Shown piece by piece: positions 7,848-15,342 of a DNA stretch of 36,473 nt (position 1 is the first letter of the stretch; each line of letters starts with the position of its first letter). Location: the NCBI GenBank assembly GCA_039807445.1, contig JBDHRG010000016.1, positions 1-36,473 of the forward strand, in the 5' to 3' direction. This stretch comes from JBDHRG01 sp039807445 (lineage in GTDB: Bacteria > Pseudomonadota > Gammaproteobacteria > Competibacterales > Competibacteraceae). The notes below the pieces were generated by a model. That model saw only the letters and a program-made list of their open reading frames with translations, was not told where the DNA came from and made no database searches. The position numbers and the translations under genes were made by a program.

Positions 7848-7879
7848 CGGCCCCGGCGCGCGGCGTCGCTGCCGGGATG

Positions 7880-7885
7880 TATAAT
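7880..7885 (+). promoter_or_regulatory. TATAAT -10 element upstream of typA
   Basis: A perfect TATAAT hexamer 36 bases before the chosen typA start. It overlaps the ATG at 7877 that would otherwise extend typA, which argues that this ATG is promoter sequence and not a start codon. No convincing -35 hexamer is present at 16-18 bases upstream. Confidence 0.5.
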
Positions 7886-7921
7886 CCGCGGCCTTTCCCG
7901 CCCGTTTCCAGGCACGCCCTC

Positions 7922-9742
7922 GTGATCCAGAAGCTCCGCAACATCGCCATCATCGCCCACGTCGACCATGGCAAGACCACGCTGGTCGACAAGCTGCTCG
8001 CCCAGTCCGGCACCTTCGGCGAGCGCTCGACCGCCGGCGAGCGCGTGATGGACTCGAACGACCTCGAGAAGGAGCGCGGCATCACCATCCTCGCCAAGAA
8101 CACGGCGATCAACTGGAACGGCTACCGCATCAACATCGTCGACACCCCCGGCCACGCCGACTTCGGCGGCGAAGTCGAGCGCGTGCTGTCGATGGTCGAC
8201 TCGGTGCTGCTGCTGGTCGACGCGGTCGAAGGCCCGATGCCGCAGACGCGCTTCGTCACGCAGAAGGCTTTCGCGATGGGCTTCAAGCCGATCGTCGTGA
8301 TCAACAAGATCGACCGCCCCGGCGCCCGCCCCGGCTGGGTGCTCGACCAGACCTTCGACCTGTTCGACCGCCTCGGCGCCACCGACGAGCAGCTCGACTT
8401 CCCGGTGATCTACGCCTCGGGCCTGGCCGGTTACGCCGGCCTGAGCGAAGACGTGCGCGAAGGCGACATGACGCCGCTGTTCGAAGCCATCATCGAGCAC
8501 GTCGCTGCCCCCGACGTCGACGTCGACGGCCCCTTCCAGCTGCAGGTGTCTTCGCTCGACTACAACAGCTACGTCGGCGTGATCGGCATCGGCCGCATCA
8601 AGCGCGGCACCGTCAGGACCAACACCCCGGTCAGCGTGGTCGACCACACGGGCAAGGTCCGGCCCGGGCGCGTGCTGCAGATTCTCGGCTTCCACGGCCT
8701 CGAGCGCGTCGAATTCCCCGAGGCTTCGGCCGGCGACATCATCGCCTTCACCGGCATGGAGACGCTGAACATCTCCGACACGCTGTGCGACCCGACGGCG
8801 ATCGAGGCGCTCCCGGCGCTGAGCGTCGACGAGCCGACCGTCAGCATGACCTTCCAGGTCAACAATTCGCCGTTCGCCGGCAAGGAAGGCAAGTTCGTCA
8901 CCTCGCGCCAGATCCGCGAGCGCCTGCAACGCGAGCTGATCCACAACGTCGCGCTGCGCGTCGAAGATACCGACGACCCGGACAAGTTCAAGGTTTCGGG
9001 CCGCGGCGAGCTGCACCTCGGCATCCTGATCGAGAACATGCGCCGCGAAGGCTACGAGCTCGGCGTGTCGCGCCCCGAAGTGATCATCAAGGAGATCGAC
9101 GGCGTCAGGAGCGAGCCCTACGAAGCGCTGACCGTCGACGTCGAGGAGCAGCACCAGGGCAGGATGATGGAAAAGCTCGGCGAGCGCGCCGGCGAGCTCA
9201 AGGACATGATCCCGGACGGCAAGGGCCGCGTGCGCCTCGACTACATCATCCCGGCGCGCGGGCTGATCGGCTTCCAGACCGAGTTCATGACCTCGACCTC
9301 GGGCACCGGGCTGATGTACCACGTGTTCGACCACTACGGTCCGGCGAAGAAGGGCGCGATCGGCGCGCGCGTCAACGGCGTGATGATCGCCAACGGCGCC
9401 GGCAAGGCGCTGGCCTACGCGCTGTTCAGCCTGCAGGAGCGCGGGCGGCTGTTCATCGGCCACGGCGAAGAAGTCTACGAGGGGATGATCATCGGCATCC
9501 ACTCGCGCGACAACGACCTGGTGGTCAACCCGCTGAAGGCCAAGCAGCTGACCAACATCCGCGCCGCGGGCAGCGACGAGAACATCATCCTGACCCCGCC
9601 GATCCGCTTCACGCTCGAGCAGGCGATGGAATTCATCGAAGACGACGAGCTGGTCGAAGTGACGCCGAAGTCGATCCGCGTGCGCAAGAAGCTGCTCGAC
9701 GAAAACGCCCGCAAGCGCGCCTCGCGCAAGTCGGAGGACTGA
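7922..9742 (+). CDS. typA: ribosome-associated GTPase TypA/BipA
   Basis: A 606-residue translational GTPase of the EF-G/LepA class that binds the 70S ribosome and helps 50S assembly and stress adaptation. G1 AHVDHGKT is near residues 13-20, G3 DTPGHADFGGE near 75-85 and G4 NKID near 128-131; the C-terminal part contains the TypA-specific region (PARGLIGFQTEFMTSTSGTG). The GTG at 7922 gives MIQKLRNIAIIAHVDHGKTT, matching the known start of E. coli BipA, and the resulting length equals the family's. The ATG at 7877 would add 15 residues encoded by the promoter. The gene stands alone between the csp terminator and a convergent DUF2789 gene. Confidence 0.96.
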   Translation: MIQKLRNIAIIAHVDHGKTTLVDKLLAQSGTFGERSTAGERVMDSNDLEKERGITILAKNTAINWNGYRINIVDTPGHADFGGEVERVLSMVDSVLLLVDAVEGPMPQTRFVTQKAFAMGFKPIVVINKIDRPGARPGWVLDQTFDLFDRLGATDEQLDFPVIYASGLAGYAGLSEDVREGDMTPLFEAIIEHVAAPDVDVDGPFQLQVSSLDYNSYVGVIGIGRIKRGTVRTNTPVSVVDHTGKVRPGRVLQILGFHGLERVEFPEASAGDIIAFTGMETLNISDTLCDPTAIEALPALSVDEPTVSMTFQVNNSPFAGKEGKFVTSRQIRERLQRELIHNVALRVEDTDDPDKFKVSGRGELHLGILIENMRREGYELGVSRPEVIIKEIDGVRSEPYEALTVDVEEQHQGRMMEKLGERAGELKDMIPDGKGRVRLDYIIPARGLIGFQTEFMTSTSGTGLMYHVFDHYGPAKKGAIGARVNGVMIANGAGKALAYALFSLQERGRLFIGHGEEVYEGMIIGIHSRDNDLVVNPLKAKQLTNIRAAGSDENIILTPPIRFTLEQAMEFIEDDELVEVTPKSIRVRKKLLDENARKRASRKSED

Positions 9743-9818
9743 TCGGCGTCAAGGCGCTCGCCCCACGACGCGAGCGATGATGCCGCCACCGGCGCTGTGG
9801 TGAGCAAACGCTTCGCGC

Positions 9819-9883
9819 TTGCCCACCCCACCGCTGGGGAATCCCGGAGCCCGAACCGTAGGGTGGGCAACTCGCTGCCCACC
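9819..9883. repeat. inverted repeats between convergent typA and DUF2789 genes
   Basis: TTGCCCACCC (9819-9828) is perfectly complementary to GGGTGGGCAA (9861-9870), and the latter also pairs with a third arm to make the hairpin GGTGGGCA-ACTCGC-TGCCCACC (9862-9883). Mutually exclusive stems are possible. Elements with a GGGTGGGCAA core are common dispersed intergenic repeats in betaproteobacteria (from memory). It may act as a bidirectional transcription end, although no T-run follows. Confidence 0.6.
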
Positions 9884-9885
9884 AA

Positions 9886-10116
9886 CTAATGCAGCCGCGT
9901 ATCGAGCTCGTCGACCAGCTCGGCCCAGTCGCTGTCTTCGTCTATCGCTTCGCGCAGGAACTCGGCTTGCGCCGGCGTCCAGAACGGGGCTTCGGCGACG
10001 CTCTGCCCGGCGGCGAGTGGCCGATGCTCGTGGATGAAGCGGTCGATGCTCGCAGCGTCGGCCGGCAGGCCGAGCTGCACGAACAGGGTTTCGAGCGTAT
10101 GCGGGGTGGTGTCCAT
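9886..10116 (-). CDS. DUF2789 family protein
   Basis: A 76-residue acidic cytoplasmic protein. The layout LETLFVQLGLPADAASIDRF, then APFWTPAQAEFLREAIDEDS and DWAELVDELDTRL is typical of DUF2789, a small all-helical family without assigned function. ATG at 10116 follows a strong AGGAGG site. It is divergent from pdxH with 123 bases between and converges on typA. Confidence 0.8.
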   Translation of the reverse strand: MDTTPHTLETLFVQLGLPADAASIDRFIHEHRPLAAGQSVAEAPFWTPAQAEFLREAIDEDSDWAELVDELDTRLH

Positions 10117-10239
10117 CGCGGCCTCCTGCGGGCGCAGCTCGCCCGACGTGATCTGGCGCGCAACAGCATAGTGCGTGCCGCGCCGCCGTGCGCTACACCG
10201 CTGGAAAGCCTTCCCTTTTTCGACCAGGAGTCGCCTGCC

Positions 10240-10878
10240 GTGAACCTCGCCGATCTGCGCAGCCACTACAGCAAAGACTCGCTCGACGTCGCCGACGTCG
10301 ACCCGGACCCGATCCGCCAGTTCCGGCGCTGGTTCGACGAAGCCGTCGCCGCCGAAGTGCCCGAACCCAATGCGATGACGGTCGCCAGCGTCGACGCCGA
10401 GGGACGCCCCAGGGCGCGTATCCTGCTGCTGAAAGGCTACGATGCGCAGGGTTTCACCTTCTTCACCAACTACCACAGCGACAAGGGTCGCGAGTTCGAG
10501 CGCAACCCGTTCGCGGCGCTGTGCTTCTGGTGGATCGAGCTCGAGCGCCAGATCCGCATCGAGGGTCGCGTCGCGCGCGTGCTGCGCGAGCAGTCCGAAG
10601 CCTACTTCCGCAGTCGTCCGCGCGGCAGCCAGATCGGCGCCTGGGCCTCGAGCCAGAGCCGCGTCGTCGCCAGCCGCGAAGCGCTCGAGCAGCGCTACGC
10701 CGAGCTCGAGGCGCGCCACCGCGAAGGCGAGGTGCCACTGCCCGAGCACTGGGGCGGCTACCGCCTCGAGCCCGCGCGGGTCGAGTTCTGGCAGGGCCGC
10801 CCGAGCCGGCTGCACGACCGCATCCGCTACCACCGCGACGCGGCCGGCGGCTGGACCGTCGAGCGCCTCGAACCCTGA
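10240..10878 (+). CDS. pdxH: pyridoxamine/pyridoxine 5'-phosphate oxidase
   Basis: A 212-residue FMN flavoprotein that oxidises pyridoxamine or pyridoxine phosphate to pyridoxal 5'-phosphate in the cytoplasm, the final step of B6 synthesis and salvage. Seen in order are the N-terminal LRSHYSKDSL helix, MTVASVDAEGRPRARILLLK, the FMN-binding FTNYHSDKGREFERNPFAAL, RSRPRGSQIGAWASSQS, and the C-terminal PEHWGGYRLEPARVEFWQGR with RLHDR. GTG at 10240 is chosen because AGGAG lies 8 bases upstream and because it yields the family length (E. coli 218). The product is the cofactor of kynureninase nearby, but PLP is needed everywhere so no link is claimed. Confidence 0.95.
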   Translation: MNLADLRSHYSKDSLDVADVDPDPIRQFRRWFDEAVAAEVPEPNAMTVASVDAEGRPRARILLLKGYDAQGFTFFTNYHSDKGREFERNPFAALCFWWIELERQIRIEGRVARVLREQSEAYFRSRPRGSQIGAWASSQSRVVASREALEQRYAELEARHREGEVPLPEHWGGYRLEPARVEFWQGRPSRLHDRIRYHRDAAGGWTVERLEP

Positions 10879-10901
10879 GCGCGTCGAACCGGCACCCCGA
10901 C

Positions 10902-11004
10902 TTCGACAGTTCGTTGCAACTGATTGATTTTATTGGGGTAAAACGTGCCACCACAAACCACCGCCATTCAATAAAATCAATAACTTAGCCTCACAACTGT
11001 CGAA
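10902..11004. repeat. nested AT-rich inverted repeat of about 103 bp
   Basis: The outer arms TTCGACAGTT (10902-10911) and AACTGTCGAA (10995-11004) are perfect over 10 bp. The inner arms TTGATTTTATTG (10924-10935) and CAATAAAATCAA (10969-10980) are perfect over 12 bp. The spacers between outer and inner arms are 12 and 14 bases and the central loop is 33 bases. The block is much richer in A+T than its surroundings and lies between pdxH and a convergent gene. It encodes nothing visible and has no T-run placing it as a normal terminator. It may be a miniature mobile element, a protein-binding site or a folded RNA. Confidence 0.75.
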
Positions 11005-11100
11005 CTTCGGCGGCACCTGCCCCAGCTGTCGGCGTGCTTTACGCCCGGGCCGACAAGGGCGCGGCGACGCCCTCGAACCAGGCGCGGTCGTGGCCGGCGA

Positions 11101-11427
11101 TCACCGCCCCTGGGCGCGGCGCCCATGGGCCGGCGCCCACGGCGGCGGACCCCCGCGGCCGGGGCCGTCGATGTACACCGGACGCTCGATGATGCGCACC
11201 TCGCGCCGAGGCTCGGGACGGGTCGTGATCGCGGCACCAGCCGCACCGCCGATGGCGCTGCCGACGATCGCCCCGTCCCGCCCCCCGAGCTCGTTGCCGA
11301 TCGCCGCGCCGGCAGCGCCGCCGAGTCCGCCACCGATCGCCGCATCGGTCGTCGAGTCCGCTGCAGCCACCAGCGGCAGCGCAAGGAGGGCCGCGAGCGC
11401 GATGCCTGAAAAAACGCTTTTCTTCAT
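11101..11427 (-). CDS. exported glycine-zipper protein
   Basis: A 108-residue small exported protein. It has a signal peptide (MKKSVFSGIALAALLALPLV ending near AAA-DS), then a glycine zipper of about 45 residues (GGGLGGAAGAAIGNELGG, then SAIGGAAGAAI) that can insert into or span membrane, and a basic, proline-rich tail (EPRREVRIIERPVYIDGPGR). It resembles YMGG/Gly-zipper_2 periplasmic or outer-membrane-associated proteins of proteobacteria. The ATG at 11427 is picked because it begins the signal peptide; upstream in-frame codons show no homology. No cysteine lipobox is present. Function is unknown. Confidence 0.75.
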   Translation of the reverse strand: MKKSVFSGIALAALLALPLVAAADSTTDAAIGGGLGGAAGAAIGNELGGRDGAIVGSAIGGAAGAAITTRPEPRREVRIIERPVYIDGPGRGGPPPWAPAHGRRAQGR

Positions 11428-11629
11428 GTCGAGAATTCCCCGCGAGAGAACGAAAGTTTCCGCTACCGGTTTCCGAGCGTTCAACGCTGCCGCGGAGTTC
11501 TTTGCATGGGGGCAGCCTCCCCGGCCCTCTGGAAACGGCGGTGATACCGGCTGACGGCGACGCCCCGGAAGTTCCTCCGGCGCGTGATGCCCCCTGCCTC
11601 CGCACACCACCGCCCTTTTGGCCATCCCG

Positions 11630-12400
11630 TCAGCCCTTCGCGCGAATCAGCAGCGTCGCGGCCCCCTCGGTATTGGGTCGCTCGCGCACCTCGAACGCTT
11701 TGGGTAGCGCGCGGATCAATGCCGAGAGCTGCTTGCATCCGTACGTGCGACTGTCGAACCCCGGATCAAGCTGGCGCAACTGGGCTCCGACGGTGCTGAG
11801 CAGAGCCCAACCGTCCTCCTGCATCGCCAGTTCGAACGCCTTGCGCAGCAGGGGTACCGAATCGGCCACCGGTTTCACCGCCCCGGATGCCCCGCTCCCC
11901 GCACTGGCGCGGTCTGGGCGCGTTTCGGGCTTCGCCGCCAGCTCGCTGCCATCGACCAGATTCTCGGTATAGACGAATACCTCGCAGGCGCTGACCAGCG
12001 CGCGGGGCGTCTGCTGTCGACCGATCCCCATCACGAAGAACCCGCCTTCGCGCATGCGCATCGCCAAACGCGTATAGTCGCTGTCGCTCGACACCAGGCA
12101 AAAGCCCTGCACCAAGTCGGCGTGAAGGATGTCCATCGCATCGATGATCAGCGCGCTGTCGGTCGCGTTCTTGCCGATCGTGTAGCGGAATTGCTGCATC
12201 GGCTGGATTGCATGCGTTTGCAGCGTCGCCTTCCAGCCACCCATCTCGGGTTGGGTCCAGTCACCGTAGGCGCGACGGATCGTCACCGTCCCGTACTTGC
12301 CTGCCTCCGCCAGCATTTCGTCGATCAACGGCGCCTGCGCATTATCGCCGTCGATCAGTATCGCCAGACGACGACTCTTGATGCCGTTGCTACCCGCCAT
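11630..12400 (-). CDS. NYN-domain (PIN-like) ribonuclease-type protein with C-terminal LOTUS-like region
   Basis: A 256-residue cytoplasmic protein. The N-terminal NYN domain (LabA/DUF88 type, PIN-like nuclease fold) shows its acidic residues: LIDGDN (D17, D19), NATDSALIIDAMDILH (D81, D87) and LVSSDSDYTRLAMRMREGG (D106, D108). A flexible segment (about 150-175) leads to a C-terminal part (about 175-250: LLRKAFELAMQEDGWALLST, then DSRTYGCKQLSALIRAL) typical of OST-HTH/LOTUS RNA-binding modules. Such proteins are presumed metal-dependent RNases acting on structured RNA. The ATG lies only 10 bases after the tadD stop on the same strand, so it may be co-transcribed with the tad locus; a functional link is unproven. 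Confidence 0.85.
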   Translation of the reverse strand: MAGSNGIKSRRLAILIDGDNAQAPLIDEMLAEAGKYGTVTIRRAYGDWTQPEMGGWKATLQTHAIQPMQQFRYTIGKNATDSALIIDAMDILHADLVQGFCLVSSDSDYTRLAMRMREGGFFVMGIGRQQTPRALVSACEVFVYTENLVDGSELAAKPETRPDRASAGSGASGAVKPVADSVPLLRKAFELAMQEDGWALLSTVGAQLRQLDPGFDSRTYGCKQLSALIRALPKAFEVRERPNTEGAATLLIRAKG

Positions 12401-12410
12401 GCTCTCTACC

Positions 12411-13337
12411 TCAGTTGTGCCGCCGCTCCCGCACGCGCTTCAGGTTCTCGTGGGCGCTGGCGTAATAGTTGGGCGACAGTTTGATCGCCTCGAGCAGCGC
12501 CGTCTCGGCCGGACCGTACTTGCCGTCGACCATCTGGACGTAGCCGAGGCTGTTCCAGGCCTGCGCCTCGGTCATCACTTGGCGAAAGGTGTTGACCGCC
12601 TCGCCCTGCTGGTCGCGGCGCGCCTGCACCAGGCCCAGGTTCAGCCGCGCGCGCTCGTGCTGCGGGTCGATGCCCAGCGCGCTCTCGAAGTCCTGCTGCG
12701 CGCCGCTCCAGTCGCCGGCCAGGTACTTCGAGTAGCCGCGGTTGTTCAGCAGCAGCGGCGAACGCGGCACGATCGCCAGCGCCGCAGCGTAGTGCGTCGC
12801 GGCCTGCGCGTACTGCCCGCGCAGATCGGCCAGCACACCCAGGCCGTTGTGCGCGCGCCAGCGCTTGGCATCGCGATCGATCGCCCGGTGCAGGTACTGC
12901 TCGGCCTGCTCGTGCTGACGCCGCTGCATCATGATCAGTCCGACAGCCTCGAGCGACCCCGCGTGCTCGCCGGGCGCGCTCAGTGCCATCTGGTAGGCCT
13001 GCTCGGCCAGCGTGGCATTACCGCGGCTGGCGTGGATGGTGCCGATCTTGTAGAGGATACCGGCCTCGGCGCCGCCCAGCTCCAGCGCCCTGACGTAGTG
13101 GAACAGCGCCAGATCGGCATCCTTGCGCCGCACCGCCGCATCGCCACGCCGGTCGGCCTCGTCGGCCGTGCTCGACGGCAGTTGCGTGGCGTGCACCGTC
13201 GTCGCCTTGCCGTCGTAGAGCGCATCGAACTCGCTGTCGGGGTCGCTGCCGATCCCCGCGCCCGTCGACGCACACCCGCCCAGTCCCAGCAGAGCCATCA
13301 CCATCGCGGCCCGCAACACCCGCTTCGACACCGTCAT
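12411..13337 (-). CDS. tadD: TadD, tetratricopeptide lipoprotein of the Tad pilus
   Basis: A 308-residue lipoprotein: signal peptide with lipobox LGGC (cysteine near residue 22), then at least five TPR-type helix pairs, for example GTIHASRGNATLAEQAYQMA, YLHRAIDRDAKRWRAHNGLG, YAAALAIVPRSPLLLNNRGY and FESALGIDPQHERARLNLGL. TadD acts as a pilotin-like or scaffold protein needed for secretin assembly in Tad machines. ATG at 13337 has AGGAG upstream. It is the last recognised tad gene of the leftward run, 39 bases after tadC. Confidence 0.9.
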   Translation of the reverse strand: MTVSKRVLRAAMVMALLGLGGCASTGAGIGSDPDSEFDALYDGKATTVHATQLPSSTADEADRRGDAAVRRKDADLALFHYVRALELGGAEAGILYKIGTIHASRGNATLAEQAYQMALSAPGEHAGSLEAVGLIMMQRRQHEQAEQYLHRAIDRDAKRWRAHNGLGVLADLRGQYAQAATHYAAALAIVPRSPLLLNNRGYSKYLAGDWSGAQQDFESALGIDPQHERARLNLGLVQARRDQQGEAVNTFRQVMTEAQAWNSLGYVQMVDGKYGPAETALLEAIKLSPNYYASAHENLKRVRERRHN

Positions 13338-13376
13338 TTCGTGCTCCTCGTAAATCGTCCCGCTCGGCGCCGGACG

Positions 13377-14339
13377 CTAGCGGCCGGAAAAGGCCGCGAT
13401 CATCCGCAGCACCGCGGGCCCGATCGCGACCAGGAAGAAGGAAGGGAACAGACACAGCACCAGCGGAAAGATCAGTTTGGTGCCGAGCTTCGCCGCCAGC
13501 TCCTCGGCCCGCTGCATGCGCTTGTCGCGGAACTCCTCGGCATAGATCCGCAGCGTCTCGGCGATGCCGGTGCCGAAGCGGATGCTCTGCGCCAGCAGCG
13601 ACACCAGCCCGCGGATGTCGTCGAGCCCGGTGCGGCTGGCCAGGTTCTTCAGCGCCTCGACGCGGTCGGCGCCGGCGCGGATCTCGACGTTGACCAGCGC
13701 CAGTTCCTCGGCCAGCGCCGGGTGGCTCGCCACCAGTTCGCGGGCGGTGCGCTGCAGCGCCGCGTTCAGCCCGAGCCCCGCCTCGGCGCACACGACCAAG
13801 AGGTCGAGCGCGTCCGGGAAGGCGTTGCGCAGCTCGCGCTGGCGGCTCCCGACGCGGCGCTCGAGCACCACGTTCGGCGCCGTGACGCCGACGAAGCTCG
13901 CCGCCAGCGCCGCGAACATGACCTTCTGCACCGTGGCCTCCGGGAACCAGCTCGCCCCCAGCAGCACCAGCACCGGCAGCAGCAGCGCGAACAGCGTCTT
14001 CAGCGCGTAGAAGGACGTCAGCGCGTTCGGCGAGCGGTAGCCGGCGTGCACCAGCCGCGCGCTCATCTTCGAGCGCTCCCAGTCCTTCTTCGGCAGGACG
14101 TACGGCGCGGCCGGCTTCAGGACCCGCGCGATCGTCTCGGCCGACACGCCCCCCTTCGCCGGCGCGTTGCCGGACACGTCCTGCAGCCGCCGCCGCAGCG
14201 GGCTCGAGGCGCCGCCGAGCAGCAGCATCAGCCCCAGGCCGAAGGCGAACATCCCGCCGGCGACCGCGACGACGAAAGCCAGCTGCAGCGTCTCGGGGTC
14301 GTCGAAGAAGCCGCCGAGGAACTGGATCAGGTATTCCAT
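13377..14339 (-). CDS. tadC: TadC, inner-membrane platform protein of the Tad pilus
   Basis: A 320-residue membrane protein of the type II secretion F (GspF/PilC) family. A hydrophobic N-terminal helix is followed by a cytoplasmic region, the paired helices LFALLLPVLVLLGASWFPEA, the conserved FPDALDLLVVCAEAGLGLNA element and the C-terminal helix FPLVLCLFPSFFLVAIGPAV. TadC pairs with TadB as the platform that couples the TadA motor to pilin insertion or extraction. Start ATG at 14339, 10 bases after tadB. Confidence 0.93.
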   Translation of the reverse strand: MEYLIQFLGGFFDDPETLQLAFVVAVAGGMFAFGLGLMLLLGGASSPLRRRLQDVSGNAPAKGGVSAETIARVLKPAAPYVLPKKDWERSKMSARLVHAGYRSPNALTSFYALKTLFALLLPVLVLLGASWFPEATVQKVMFAALAASFVGVTAPNVVLERRVGSRQRELRNAFPDALDLLVVCAEAGLGLNAALQRTARELVASHPALAEELALVNVEIRAGADRVEALKNLASRTGLDDIRGLVSLLAQSIRFGTGIAETLRIYAEEFRDKRMQRAEELAAKLGTKLIFPLVLCLFPSFFLVAIGPAVLRMIAAFSGR

Positions 14340-14349
14340 GGAGCGCGCC

Positions 14350-15339
14350 TCACACCTCGATCCGGATCAGTTTCCGCATCCACAGGATGCCGAGCAGCAT
14401 CAGCACGAAGGCTCCGCCGATCAGCTTGCGCCCGAGCGGGTCCACGAGCAGCACCGGCAGGTAGCCCGGCGAGGTCAGCGACATCACCGCAAACAGCGCG
14501 AATGGCACCATCGTCAGCACCCAGGCCGACAGCCGCCCCTCGGCGGTCAGCGTCTTGACCTTGCGCTGGAAGCGGAAGCGCCCGCGCACCACGGCGCCGA
14601 TCTTCTCGAGGATCTCGGCCAGGTTGCCACCGGTCTCGCGCTGCACCAGCACCGAGGTCACCAGCGACATCAGCGCTACGCTGGGCACGCGCTCGAGCAG
14701 GTTCAGGAAGGCCACGCGCACGTCGGTGCCGTAGTTGATGTCGGCGAACGCCAGCCCGAACTCCCTGGCCACCGGCGCGTCCAGCTCCTCGGCCACCAGC
14801 CGCAGCGTTTCGTTGAACGGGTGCCCGGCGCGCAGCGCGCGGGTCATGATGTCCATCGCCTCGGGCAACTGCTCCTCGAACTTCGCCAGTCGCCGGTCGC
14901 GCTCGCGCGCGATCTTCACGAACGGGACGGCTCCGCCGAGCGCGCCGGCCCCGGCTGCGGCCAGCGCTTCGTGGCTCAGCACCCAGGCGCCGACGGCGCC
15001 GGCGCACGCGAGCCCGGCGGCTACCAGCACCAGGCGGTAGGCCGGCGTCGTCCGCCCGGACTGCTCGATCATCCGCGCCAGCCGCTCCATCCCCGGCAGC
15101 GACTCCAGCGCCCGCTCGAGCGGCGAGAGCTCGCGCAGGTACTTGTCGCGCAGCAGCGAAGCTGCCGCCGAGGGCGCGAACTCGTCGGCCACCTTGCCGA
15201 TGCGCCTGCGCAGGCGCTTGGCCGCCTTCTGGTCCGCGCCGACCGTCGACACCATCAGGCTCTGCGCGAGCAGGAACACCGCGACGAACACCATGATCAG
15301 GAACAGCGGGATCCCCGAATCCCCCAGCATGTCGGACAT
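14350..15339 (-). CDS. tadB: TadB, inner-membrane platform protein of the Tad pilus
   Basis: A 329-residue GspF-family membrane protein: N-terminal helix (IPLFLIMVFVAVFLLAQSLM), cytoplasmic domain, central helices near residues 105-140, then the signature EEQLPEAMDIMTRALRAGHP and GGNLAEILEKIGAVVRGRFR, and two C-terminal helices. It is the partner of TadC. ATG at 15339 follows GGGAGGG and lies 3 bases after the tadA stop, implying translational coupling with the motor gene. Confidence 0.93.
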   Translation of the reverse strand: MSDMLGDSGIPLFLIMVFVAVFLLAQSLMVSTVGADQKAAKRLRRRIGKVADEFAPSAAASLLRDKYLRELSPLERALESLPGMERLARMIEQSGRTTPAYRLVLVAAGLACAGAVGAWVLSHEALAAAGAGALGGAVPFVKIARERDRRLAKFEEQLPEAMDIMTRALRAGHPFNETLRLVAEELDAPVAREFGLAFADINYGTDVRVAFLNLLERVPSVALMSLVTSVLVQRETGGNLAEILEKIGAVVRGRFRFQRKVKTLTAEGRLSAWVLTMVPFALFAVMSLTSPGYLPVLLVDPLGRKLIGGAFVLMLLGILWMRKLIRIEV

Positions 15340-15342
15340 CGC

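Noticed and set aside
7877..7921. N-terminal extension of TypA from ATG 7877
   Set aside because: The added codons overlap a perfect TATAAT element and are absent from known TypA proteins, whose start matches the GTG at 7922.
7106..9502. Minus-strand frame of about 800 codons opposite typA and the csp genes
   Set aside because: Low-complexity translation; typA and both csp genes are unmistakable on the plus strand.
10902..11004. Integron attC site
   Set aside because: The nested inverted arms suggested attC, but the required GTTRRRY/RYYYAAC core sites are not found at the ends and no integrase or cassette is nearby.
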